From Eutrigla gurnardus (taxonomy: Eukaryota > Chordata > Actinopteri > Perciformes > Triglidae): 64,000 bases of DNA. Made by a program: the position numbers and the translations under genes. The notes under the pieces are model-generated. The model had not been told where the DNA came from. It searched no databases and worked only from the letters and a program-made list of their open reading frames with translations. Location: positions 6,167,409 through 6,231,408 of the forward strand of contig OY741277.1 in the NCBI GenBank assembly GCA_963514095.1, written 5' to 3'. Shown here one piece after another: positions 48,201-60,658 of this stretch; the first letter of the stretch is position 1; every line of letters begins with the position of its first letter.

Positions 48201-49749
48201 GTATCCCTTGATCCAAAATGTCTCATGGGACCACCCATCACAGCGCTGTCATATGACACTCGTGCAGTATATTTTCAGCCTGATTTATTATTTAATCAGT
48301 CTCACATTGTTCATATTAACTGAATGCTTCTTCATTTTGCGCAATATTATAGGGTTTGCATGGACATTATGATTAATTATATTTACAGTTGGGTATAAAT
48401 CCCCCCAGATAGTGTTTTGAAATAGTGAAAATTAACAATTAAAAAATTCTACTCATACACACGTCATCAACATTGTCACAATAAAGCATGGCATGCACTG
48501 ACACATTCAGGGGGAAGTAATGGAAATTGACACAGTAAATGTGCATATCGTCTGACACTTGGGTGGGTACTAATTATGGCACAACATGCCTAATCTGAGC
48601 AAATTCTTAAACAGCCACACCTAAGTGCTGAAATGTTTTTGCCGTTGAAAGGAGGGGGAGATACAGTATTGCACAATGTTTTATGCTCCAGCATGTTGCA
48701 CTGTATAAGATTTCCCCATCGAAAAACACATTGTTCTGTTTTCATAATATTTTGCACTCATCTTTAAACTTCCTCGTGCTTGGATGAATAATGATTTGTT
48801 GTAACAAAGTTGTTTTTTGCTTTTGTTTCCTTATGCTTACATTTGTTGAAATATGCAATTTGTCACCATACCACCAGTTTTAAGTTAAATGCAGCCCCAT
48901 GGAAAGGTACGTTTCTCCAGGAAGAGGATCCAAAAGACCACAATAGCAAAACAGTTTTTCTTTCTTTTTCTTTCTTTTTCTTTTTTTTTCAATACTTGAA
49001 ATGAATTAATTTAATATTGTAATGAATATGTAGTTATAATTTAATAATTCCCTTTTCTTCCTATACACACTGTGGTTGGAGTTCTCGAGTAGTGGAAACT
49101 CTAACTATGATTTCTTTAATTAATGCTCTCCACCAACTATATTTTGAGATATTTTGAATTAGAATATTTTTTATAGGGTTACCATAATCTCCGATCAGTA
49201 ATTGTCTTCAATATGGGGCAGGATGACATGGGAAAGTGGTTTTACACAGTTTGCACAACAACATAGCTTCATTCTTGACCAACCACTTCCCTGATGGACA
49301 AGATGTCAAAAGCTACATCAGACAAGATATCAATTCTCTTGGGAAGGTCGGCTGATTTTTCATTAAAACCTGGCTTGATGAGGGGTATTTATGAGAGCAT
49401 TGAATGCAAATCTGTCATTTTTGATGCAGTCAGTTGTCAAATTACAAAATAATTCATCATTCATGTAAGGAGTTGTACACTGTTGATCACTGTAATGGAA
49501 CATGTAATGAACTGTGTTCATATCATTTCATCTCAACAAGCCTTAAAGCCCTTTGTCATCATTATGTGTAAGAGAGAAAAAATCCTGAAGAACCGCTTTG
49601 TCTGTAGCGACTCCTAAAGAGGTCTCTTAACAAGTCAAGTTGCATTCTTACTACAAACACTGTGCTGCTCACAGCTGCTAGCAACTTATTACACAAAAAC
49701 AGAATATTAACTTATATATATATATATATTTTAAATTTTTGCTGCCTTA
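48201..49749. other. intergenic, between rxrb and lectin gene
   Basis: AT-rich, with a TTTCTTTTTC run near 48957-48990 and a (TA)n run at about 49713-49730, 20 bp before the lectin start codon. No gene-like ORF. The rxrb promoter and the lectin promoter must lie here, but no convincing core elements stand out. Confidence 0.5.
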
Positions 49750-51690
49750 ATGATGACTGAAAACAGACTGATCAGGATGAAAGGAATTCAACCATTGTTT
49801 CTGCTTTTTATTTCAGGTTTGAACCTTACATGCTTGTTTTTTCTCATGTCATATTCAAACATTTCTGATGCAAATACATAAATGTGGTGTTTTTGTTATT
49901 ATTGTTGCTATTCAACCTGCTGTAACATGCTACTTTCACAGGATATTACTCCTTTGCACTGGGATCTTCAGATTTTCATCTTATTAATATGGCCAAGACC
50001 TACGCAGAAGCAAAAACGTATTGCAGAGAGATGTACACGGATTTAGCTACAGTTCACAACTCAACAGATATGGATGATTTAGTCGCTATAGTTCCAAGTG
50101 GCATCAACAGAGCCTGGATAGGACTGGAGACTGGAGCTGTGCGGATGTGGCATTGGTCCTGGCCTGATCAAGAACTGGATTTTTTTAACTGGAAGGCAGG
50201 AGAACCACAAATAAACAATGAAGACGCGTGTGCGGCAATGGATCAACGCGGCGAGTGGGTTGCATCTGAATGTGGAACTAGAAGAAGTTTTGTTTGTCAT
50301 GGTAAGGGAAATGGCAATATATCAGTCAGAGGTAGTTCAGATGGCACAAATCATGTTTGAGTGCAGGACGTCACTATGTGTTTAACACATCAAACCTTTG
50401 GACTTGCAGGCAACAGTGATACCAGCGGCCTCGTTTATATCGCTGAGGCCAAATCGTGGAGGGATGCTCAGGATCACTGCAGGGCCTCGGGGTCATCTGA
50501 CCTCGTTAGCATACACTCAGCGGAAGAAAACGAGGCTGTGCATAATGTGTCTGTGTCACAAAATGTGTGGATTGGCCTCTTCAAAGACCCCTGGAAGTGG
50601 TCTGATGGGAGCGAGACGTCATTCCGTTACTGGAAACGTGGTCAGCCTAACTACCAGGCAGGGCAAGATTGTGCTGCTGCTATATTCAGAGACAGCGGGC
50701 GGTGGAATGACCTGAAATGCATTGGCAGGCGCAATTTTGTTTGTCGTGGGGGTAAGTGGCTGTATTACATGCTTTCTCAGTAACATTATCTTCATGTTAT
50801 ATTTTGTAACAATACACAACGGAGCTACATCTCTGTACTTCACATCTATTCATTCATTACTCTTACAGCAAAGAGATCAATTCCAACCACCACTTCTCAA
50901 ACAAGCACACAGGAGACGACGGCGAACGTGACGACTCTTCCAACCACTCCAACCCAAGAGGTCAATGTAACCACTAATCAATCACACACTACTGTTACTA
51001 CAGAAGCAGCAACAACTGCCAATGAACCGACAACACCGAATACCACAGATCTTGTGTCAAGTACCTTAAGCACTGGGCTCAACAATGCAACAGAAATGCC
51101 AAATGTGACACAGACACAGCCGCCCCCACCTACTGCAACAGTGAATACAGACAATGTCTCCACTTCAGCCCAGACCACCCAGCCCTCAACTCTCAAGCCC
51201 ACTGAAAACAGTGTAACGACAGGTACGCTGTAAATGATCATGTGCTTTTGTGTTTATTTTGCATATAACATGTGCATGGTGGATTAAAAACTATTCCTCT
51301 GCTTTTCTCCCAGTTGTCATCCATAAAGACAACCTGATACTAATCCAAGACAATATGACATGGATGGAAGCTATGGGTTACTGCAGGGAGCACCATGTTG
51401 ACCTTGTCCACATTTCCAACGGGGACGTTCAGAGGACGGTGGCTGAAATAGCAAAGAGCGCCACATCATCGCATGTTTGGCTGGGTCTACGGTACACATG
51501 TCGATTTAACTTTTGGTTCTGGGTTAAGTCAACTGCTGGCTGTTACCAGAACTGGGCCCCCGGACAAGGATCTGAAGGGATGTATGACTGTGATGTTACA
51601 GGTGCCATCGAGGCCACTGGGAGGCAGCAGTGGGTCGGCTTGCCTGAGACAGAAAGACTGAATTTCATCTGCTACACATGCACTGGATGA
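49750..51690 (+). CDS. Secreted protein with three C-type lectin-like domains
   Basis: Five exons in matching phase: 49750-49816, 49942-50301, 50410-50751, 50869-51222, 51314-51690; 499 residues. Exon 1 is a signal peptide (MKGIQPLFLLFISG end). Exon 2 is CTLD1, with WIGLE, a GEPQIN loop and four cysteines ending RRSFVC. Exon 3 is CTLD2, with WIGLFKDPWKWSDGS, QPN, WND and four cysteines ending RRNFVC. Exon 4 is a Thr/Pro/Asn-rich, mucin-like linker of 118 residues with several N-glycosylation sites. Exon 5 is CTLD3, ending NFICYTCTG-stop. No transmembrane segment follows, so it is probably secreted. One domain per exon with phase-1 junctions fits exon duplication. It resembles the expanded fish mannose-receptor-like and dual-CTLD lectins. 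Only CTLD2 keeps QPN/WND calcium and sugar residues. Confidence 0.85.
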
Positions 51691-54600
51691 GTGTTGGTGA
51701 TGAGGGTTGCTTCAGATGACACTGCTCTGGTTGGGGTTTTCATAATGCTGTAAATTAGACATTTGTTCTGGTGACACATGCTTTGGTTTTATATTATGTT
51801 ACTTTAAAAAATATATTTTTTCAGTTATTAATTCAACATGTAATACAACTTCAAGCATGATGAACTTTAACAGGGATATCGCCGTTATTTTTAATGCTTT
51901 CCTATGACGTCATACTTCTACCTTTGTTGAACTACAGCTGCCTTCTCTATTGTTGAGATTGAATTTCATTAAATATGAAAACCTCATGTGGTGTGTAGGC
52001 GTGCACATTCACAGTCATGGGCAGCAAGAGTAATGTGAGAACATTGATCCGCTCTATGCCTTTCACTCAGGGGTTACTATTTGCATGTTGACCCCCTGGG
52101 TTGGGCCCCAAGATTGTCTTTTTTAGACCACCAGAGTGTGGCCCCGATCCAGACTGCCTGCTGCCCTCACTGACCTGACCTTCACTAGCGGCCGCATGGA
52201 AGACAGAGCGCACAGACACACACCTTCCTGTCTGCACCCTTGGGGTACACGGAGCTCCAGATATATATGAATTGATTTTAATTGTCAAGTGGTACATATA
52301 AAACCCTCTGTTCCTCCAGGCTGGAAAAGAACACACTTCATAAAGAATAACACACCATGAGAAATACACTGTGCTTAATACTGTATTGTCTATTATAAGT
52401 GCAGTTGTCAGTTTCAACTATTTGAAGACAAATGGTTAAAAATCATGCGTGCTGAAGTGAGTCCTTAAACCCCAAACTGATTGCAGAGTTTTATCTTTTA
52501 TGCCAATATCCAACTCTGTTTTGGAAAGAAGTAACGTTAATATTATTCAACTCTACAATATTATCCATTTATAAGTATAGCACTCATTTTATAATTAGTG
52601 AATGAGTATGTTTGCATCGTTGAATCAATTCACCCACTTTAACCACTGAATACCAGCACGTATAGTTTGTAATACGCCATTGCATTTTGAAATCTGCTTT
52701 TGCATCCACAATGAGGGTCTTGTCACTTGTCAATTACCACGGACCATTACACACGAGGGTGTCATAGCTTAGTTTCTCCCTGAATAGGCCTTGGTCAGTG
52801 AGCCTCCCATCAGTTCAATGTTAATGTCCCATTGGGTCCAGTCAGTCAGTCTCTGGACTACCGCCTCACCTCCTTTTCTCACCCTCATCTCCTCTTGTGT
52901 GCTGTCCAGCTGGCTCCGACCTTTGACCCTTTCACCCTCACTCCTGACCCCCGAGGACATTCCCACGACACACCCTTTTGTGTACACCTCTCCATGGAAA
53001 CCCACTGATCACTCCCACTGCATTTTTAGAGATTATGGTGATGGACATAATTCACTTTCACTGGGATCAGTGTAATGCAACCTAATTTAGCCTAATCCCA
53101 ATTCAAGTATGAGGTGCTACAAAACTGAAACGCACATATTAATTAAGAGTGTGTTTAAAAAGAAATCTTTCCAATATAGGACATTGAATATATCCTTTAA
53201 CGTACGTCAGTTCATCTTATCAATTATTAGCTTCACTAAATACTTAATAAATTAAATAAATTAAATGCAGCATCTAAATGCAGCTGTCTGCGCATCCAAA
53301 ACAACTTTTTTTTTTTAAATATAACTGTCATTATAGTTATTTGTTAAGTTGTTTTTAACATTGAACTTTTTTAAATTGGTACAAATATGAATGTTTAACT
53401 TTATGTGACTCTACCTGCCATGCACACTTGTGTCTTTCCCTCCATCCTCCCTCTTCTGCGGGCGCCCCCCTCCATAGATCCCTCCCTTCTTTTCCTTCTG
53501 TCACTTTCACAGTTAATTGTAGAAAAGGGATTTTCTCCATTGATGTCAGGTCTCTTAGGTTACCCCACTCCTGCATGAAATGAGATGGATAGAGGGGAAG
53601 AGATAGAGAGGGGCACAGGCAAACTGAACGAGCAGCGGCGGAGGACGGACGCAGCGGAGAGAGAACTTTACAACATTCTTAAAGAAGTGAGAAAGAATGA
53701 GAGTTTAATATTTCATTGCATAGATCACATTAATAATATCTGCCTCTATGGGACTATTACCACCGCATTTTTGATGGTGCATGTTGTAAGTATGAAAATG
53801 GTTGACTTTTTCACTTGTTAAATCACTAATATTGCAGTTTTTACATAAGAAATTGAATTGTTCGATGAACGATATGCCTTTTTTTACAGCATGTAGTAGT
53901 ACAAACCTTTGGAACATGGATTATAATATGGATTATATATAACTATAATCAATTTTTTTTTTTTTACAATTACTCTTTCATTTAATTTTTGAATGTGTGG
54001 CCTATTTTTTTGACAGTTTGACATTACATTGTATGATAGATATTTCTCCCCTTTTGAATTCACCTGCTATGATGTTTTATGGAAGCATCCATCCCCTGCA
54101 GGCTTTGGCGCTATCGCTGTTCATCCCAAGTTTTGCAGAGAGTCTGGTGTTGATTGTCCAAACGCAATTCTTGTGTTCCTTCTCCATATCCAGGAGTTGT
54201 GGATGGACATCATGCGCCCGGCTCTCATTCACTCCCTCTTATGAATTACTTTGATGATACTGTGATCGAAATGGATTAAATATTAAATATCTGTCGGCAA
54301 AGAAGGGACTGCATTTTAATTGTTGTGAAAAAGCTGGACTTTGCAGGTCCCTACTGGACTGTAAACTATTTGTTGAGTTAACTGATAAAGGGATCTGTAA
54401 CATTTTAAAATGTAATACAATTGAACATTTAGGATTTTAACAGAATTTTGGACCTTATCAAATTTAGTTTTCTCAGTTGAAAACCTACATGATTAAATTA
54501 AATGATTAATTCACACAGAATTTCCAGACCCTGCACCTTTCAGTTCCGTGAGCTCCCTCTAGGAGCTGCATCAGTGACTGCATGGCATTTTCTCAATTTT

Positions 54601-56171
54601 CTGAAAAGCTGAAATTGTTAAATTTTTTTAGGTGAATATCTTATTATCTTGACAAAAGAAGTAAATTCTATGTGTGAATGTGTTACTTATGGACTTTTGA
54701 ATAGTTTCTCTTGCTGTGGGTGGATTCAGATGATGAATGATGTATGGCTGCGGGCCTCATGGCCTGTGGTTGGTGAAGTGAAACAGAGGCCGACTTTTCT
54801 TCCATGTGTGTGTCTTTGGATTATAAAGGACCGTGACATATTCCATTATTTATACAACTGAGTGTTTATCTGTATAACTTTGATGTATGAGCTTGTTTGG
54901 AACTGTAGGCTATTTGTCAGTTCTTTGTTTAATAAGCTTAATGTTGATTTATTTTTAAATTAATCTTTAAAATGCAATTCTTATATCTATTATTGATTGC
55001 GTGTTGACAAATAATAAGTGCAACGCCTCTCCTCTCCAAATCTCCTGACACAAACATACTGCATCTAAACATTCTAAGAACATTTAGTCAACATTTCAGT
55101 CTTTTTCTAGAGTTGACATTTCCCCCAAAATATTGCCATGGATTGTGTTTACTTTTCCACAGACCTAGTAAAATATCAATTATCAAATATCAGTGTGCTT
55201 AATATTGAATTGCATAATTCTACATTTGATTTTTTTTTTTTAACTGTTTATTACACCTTGCCTCATGTAAGATGATGTTCATGTGGGAAAAATAAATAAA
55301 TAAATAAATAAAGTTTCTGACCTTGTCTCTGTATATATTTGTTCCTTGCTGTATTCACAACCTGATAATAGTCGGTGTCTTTGTCATAAAACTGTTCAAT
55401 TTTACCAGATTACAACACAGGTTAGCACATTTTTTAATTCAAAGCATTCATGTATGATTCCACACATGTAAATTGCAAAGGTAAATAAGAGGAAGTTGTA
55501 ACTGCTACCAAGTTATATTCAAAAAATGCAATTCACTAAGCTGAAGGAAATATTGTAATAAGGGAGTTTACAGATATACTCGAGCTCTACTTTGCAAATC
55601 TGTAAACAGTGCTAGCTCCATACCCCCCCCCCCCCTCCTCCTAAAAAACAAACTTGATTTCTTGTAAATCACATGATTTTGGAGAAATCTGGCCGAGTGC
55701 AGTAACCAATGAGGGACTGGGTACACATTGTGAAACAGAAACACTTTCCATGCTGCAAGCCAAGCAGTAAACCCGACTTTTATGAAAAAAAAAAAAATAC
55801 ATATCAAACATGTCGCAGTCTGAATGCATCTGCCAGTCCACTAACATCTGATTGTTAACCTCATGTTTAAAATTAATCTGTTAACATCTCTCCTGTCATG
55901 CATGTAGAAAGGTGGATGTTATTAACAGTGGACTATACATGTTATATCTGACAGCATGGTGATGTTTCTCAGTTGATGTATTGCCAGTTGGACAAAATAC
56001 AGACATCAATCTGTGGAATACTCCTTCCAAGTTGTCTTAGGAAAAGAAAAAAACACAGGAGGGAGGGCATGAGAGATCCAACGATTGGGAAATACAGGGA
56101 GTGGATGAATAACAAAACCCCAGTTAACCAAAAGCCTGTGTCAGAGCAGGCAGAGCAACAGAAGCTGCACA
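51691..56171. other. intergenic, lectin gene to complement C4
   Basis: Mostly AT-rich and featureless. A more GC-rich island at about 52770-53010 gives a 78-codon ORF on the - strand with no recognised homology. At 53585-54244 two open segments can be joined by splicing (see findings). An (AAAT)n run lies at 55291-55312. No lectin polyadenylation hexamer stands out immediately after the stop. Confidence 0.5.
55291..55312. repeat. (AAAT)n microsatellite
   Basis: About five AAAT units, creating overlapping AATAAA hexamers on the + strand. Confidence 0.9.
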
Positions 56172-59100
56172 ATGGACAGCTGCATCTTCTCAGTCTTGTT
56201 CCTGATCTTGACTGTGGAATCAGAGTGTTCGACGAGCAACAGGTAAATAATAGTTGACGTGTGTTTTTACATGATAGATGTTTAATTATTATTTGCCAGT
56301 GTCATCATGTCATAGATGAAAATGAAATATGCAGCATTGCAGATGAATGCAAAAAGATAGCAATAAAGGATAGAGTTTGTTTTTCACCTTCGTGTGCAGA
56401 TTCTTCATCTCAGCCCCCCGAATGTTTCATGTGGGTGTTAATGAGAAAGTGCTGGTCCAGATGGTCCATCTTAATAGTCCCGTTACTCTCTACCTGGAGC
56501 ACCCGAGCACCGGCATTCTTATGTCCGAGAAGAAAACCACTGAGTGTACCGAGGAGGGAGAGATTAAAACAGTTGAGATCAAGGTATGAGAAACGTCCTC
56601 GACTCTAAAAAGAAACAAAAAACCTATTCAGATGGGACTGAAATGTAATTGACCCAAACTTCTAATGTGCATCTCTACAGATAGACAGAGACATGATGTC
56701 AAGATTGCCTCCAAATTACAAAAGCCCCTACCTTATGCTGGTGGCAGAGAGCCCCTCCTTCAGTGGCAGGAAGACAACAAATGTCCTGGTGTCAAAACAC
56801 AGGGGTTACATCTTCATTCAGACCGATCAGCCAATCTACAACCCAACGCAGAAAGGTAAAAGGCACGTCCTGGAAATCTGAAGGAATGTGAAACAACCTG
56901 AAATGTATTAATCAATTGATTCTCTTCTAGTGAGGTACAGGATATTCACTCTTGATCACACATTCAGGCCTCACGAAGAAGTGTTCCACATAGCAGTATT
57001 TGTGAGTGAGATACCTTTTCAGAAGGAATAAAGGGGACTTCCTGGTTCAATTTCATAATTCATGCTTTTATCATTTAATGACAGAATGCTAACGGAAATA
57101 GAGTAATGAAGACCCTGATGACTGCTGTTGGAGGAATACTCCAAGGCATATTGCCCATACCTGATATCTCAAAGTATGTTCAAAAAGATTTACAATAAAC
57201 TGCATCTGACAGCAAAAGCAACGTTTACATCCCATAATAACACATGCATGTTTTGTGTAAAAAGGATGGGCACATGGAAGATAACGGCATACTACGAAGA
57301 TGATGAAGCAAATGCTGCTTCCCGAGAGTTCAAAGTTCAAAAATTTGGTAAGTTAGGTGTTGATTTCATGTTTTAAATTAGCAGTGCCTAATATCTTGTC
57401 CCTTTCAAAAACATTTTTCAATGTTACACAGTTTTACCAAGTTTTGAGGTCAACATCGAAGTGGGGCAGAACTATATTTTGGCGAATGCAGAACAGTTTG
57501 ACTTCTCCATCCTAGCAAGGTAAATGTTGATTCACTTCCCATTTAAATTACTTCACTCACCAGTTTTCCTGTACAAATTGCATTGATCAATCGTGACCAC
57601 TAAACATAAATAGAGACTAATGTTAGTTGAAAAACACTTAAAATCAGCCCAATTAAATACAAAACCATGACCTGGCCCGAAACCTGTGTCAAACTATTAC
57701 ATGTAAATGTATAACCATGAAAAGCGTCATATCTGCAAATACATAAAGGCAGAGCAGCTAATGATATTAACACATAAATGTATACATTCTTTAAGGATTT
57801 AACTGCATGCGATTAGGTGACCCCTCTGAAATTATCCCTGGTAATTGAATTCAGTATTAATAATAATAAAAAATTATTAATGCATTTTTGACGTGAAGTA
57901 AAGCTTAATGCGAGTTCATATTGGCCATTATACAATCTGATGTCATAATCTTTTCTTGTCTTCAACTTCGACAATTTTCTTCAGGTATTCACATGGAGAG
58001 CAAGTAAAAGGGGCTTTTCACTGCCAATTTGGAGTGGTAGAAAGAGATACGACCCATGGTCAAAAAACCAAGACCGTCTCTATCAGGGGACTGGAGCTGA
58101 CTGGCTCGGTGAGGGAACTGAGATATATCCACAATGTAGAAAGCAGCTCATTTCAAGATCTGAGATCAGATAACCATGGCATCTGTTGCAGTATTTGAAC
58201 ATCAACAACTCATGGTGATTTTTTGCAGGTCCTGGATGGAACGGCAGCAACATCCCTCCAGATATCAGCCTTAAATGAGAAACTCCAGAAACAGCAGAAC
58301 AAAACTCTCCCCGACTTACAGCAGCGTGGAGCACAACTCTACCTGAGAGTATTCGTCACCAACATACAAAGTAAAGCATGCTCGGCCACCAAAAAGTATA
58401 AAGGAAACACATTTCATGTTATGGTATTTGCTGTGTTACATACAGCAGCATGTGCTGTGTGCAGTAAAGTATGTTTCTTCATGTTGTACATCACCTAGTA
58501 GTAGTAGTTACACAGAACGTTCAAGTGAAAATGAATTACCACAATCCTTTTTTTTATAGTTTATTATTTGCCATTATTACAGCAAAACTATTGAATATAC
58601 CCCCTATGACATTTATAAATATGTTACCTTAGAAAGTACACTATTTAAACTACAAACTACACATTTATATTTTAAAATCCGATTACTACTTCTAGTGCTG
58701 CTGCTGTTACTAATGTTAATAATAACAACAACAATAATAATCTATTGGGAATATTATTGTGATTTTTCAGTACATTTGATAGCTTCATTTTATGGCCAGG
58801 TGGTGAAATACAAGAGGCAGAAGTTTACCTTCCCATCATCTCCCACAAATACACCATGGATCTCTCTCGAACTCGCTCATATTTCCTTCCTGGATATCCG
58901 CTGGATGTGGTGGTATGTGTGAAACTGACAAATACAGGTACACGGGCACATGCACATGACTGTGATGATGTAAACACTTTGTTTGTTGTCATCACAGGTG
59001 GCCATGCGTCTCCCAGACGGATCCCCTGCAGCTGGTGTGCCAGTAAAGATCGAGATACCTTCAGTGGAAACTTGGCAAGGCACCACTGACCACGAGGGGG

Positions 59101-60658
59101 CAGTGTCTCCTGTGTTTAATATTCCCACTGAAGCTCAGATTACTGTTCAAGTTAGTATCTCTTAGCAACTAATGACATTGTGTTATCAAATTGAGAAACC
59201 ACTGGATTTTGAGTTCAGCGTAGCTCCTGTGTAACACCCTGACTCCATTAGGTGTCGACAGATGGGCTGCAACAAAACAAAGTCGTTCAGCGCGCTTCAT
59301 CTCCGAGCAACAGCTACCTTTACATGAGTTTTACCAACAAGATCTACTCCGTGGATGAGCTGCTAAGTGTAAATTACAACACCGTCAATGGCCCCAAACA
59401 GGGGTTCATATACTACATGGTGAGACACATCTGAGTGATACAACATGGTTTATCAAACAGAAGCAACAAACATTTTAACATTTTTAAGTCGACTGTGTTC
59501 TAGGTCATGAGCCGCGGGAGCCTAATAAAAAAGGGTTCTCTCAGACTTGGCACTTCAGTCAAAGACAACCTGCGGATAACAGCCGATATGGTGCCGTCCT
59601 TCCGTCTGATTGGCTACTACTACAACGAGCGCGGTGAAATCATCGCTGACTCGGCGTGGGTAGATGTCAGGGACGAATGTGAGATAAAGGTCAAGGTGAG
59701 TAAACAGAGCCGATAAGAGTGCAGCCCAGGCAGAGCGACAGCAGGTTCATTCTGAATAAGTAGCCTACAACACTGTTATTGTTATTAACGTCAGGACACT
59801 TGATGAAATAAATATTAGCATTGAAGTCACACAGTCAAACACTGTGCATGCAAATTATCATTCTTTTCCAACACAAAAGATATATGTATGTCTAGTTTAG
59901 TTTCAGCTGCTGAACACAGTTGATGTCTTTATATGTATATTTTGATTTAATGTAATGATTGAAATAACCTTAACAGTGGACAACACTGTTTAACAAGAAC
60001 ATTTTGACTTTAATTTAGGTGGAACGAAAAGGACCGTTTATACCTGGAAAACAGTCCTGGCTAGAATTTGAATTATACGGTCAGAAGGCCAGAGTGGCGT
60101 TGCTGGCTGTAGATAAGGCCATCTACGGGCTCAATGCCGATAATAAACTCACAGCCAAACAGGTAACTCTCTCTCACACACACAACACACTGAGGCTATT
60201 TAATCTCTCCAATTATAATACAGTAAATCCAAAACATTCTTCCAACTTTTCAGGTGTTTTCCACTATGCAGTCATATGACCTGGGTTGCTCCTACAGTGG
60301 AGGATCTGACCCTGGGTCTGTACTTACAGATGCCGGCCTGTCTTATGTGTCTCAGTCCCAGTCGATGTGGAAAAAGAGTATGACAAAACCACAACTTATC
60401 TTACAGATTTGTAATGTTAAATGAGAACAGGACAACATGTTTTTAAATAATGAAAGTTCTCACTTGTGTCTGGAGGCGATCCATGCCGATAGTTTTAGGT
60501 TTTATGATTCAAAGCATCCAAAATCAAACGGCTATTTCCTTACTCATCCCTCGCTTTGCTTTAATGCTGTCACACTACTTTTGCAGGTTTTGGCTGTGAT
60601 TCACAAGCTGCACGACAAAAGCGTGCGGTGGACCTTCAGCAGGAAATAATAGCTTTGA
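56172..60658 (+). CDS. c4: c4 signal peptide and beta chain (macroglobulin domains)
   Basis: The start ATG at 56172 gives MDSCIFSVLFLILTVESEC, a normal signal peptide. It is followed by FFISAPRMFHVGVNEKVLV, the start of the first macroglobulin domain. Successive exons carry ESPSFSGRKTTNVLV, RYRIFTLDHTFRPHEE, TWKITAYYEDDEANA, VLPSFEVNIEVGQNYIL, AMRLPDGSPAAGVPVKIEI, SFRLIGYYYNERGEI and ARVALLAVDKAIYGL. The chain ends in exon 60587-60658 at a furin-type tetrabasic site, RQKR, followed by AVDLQQEI. All macroglobulin landmarks are present without gaps. Confidence 0.94.

Noticed and set aside
52067..52417. 116-codon - strand ORF downstream of the lectin
   Set aside because: No signal peptide, domain or splice support; unlike any family I know.
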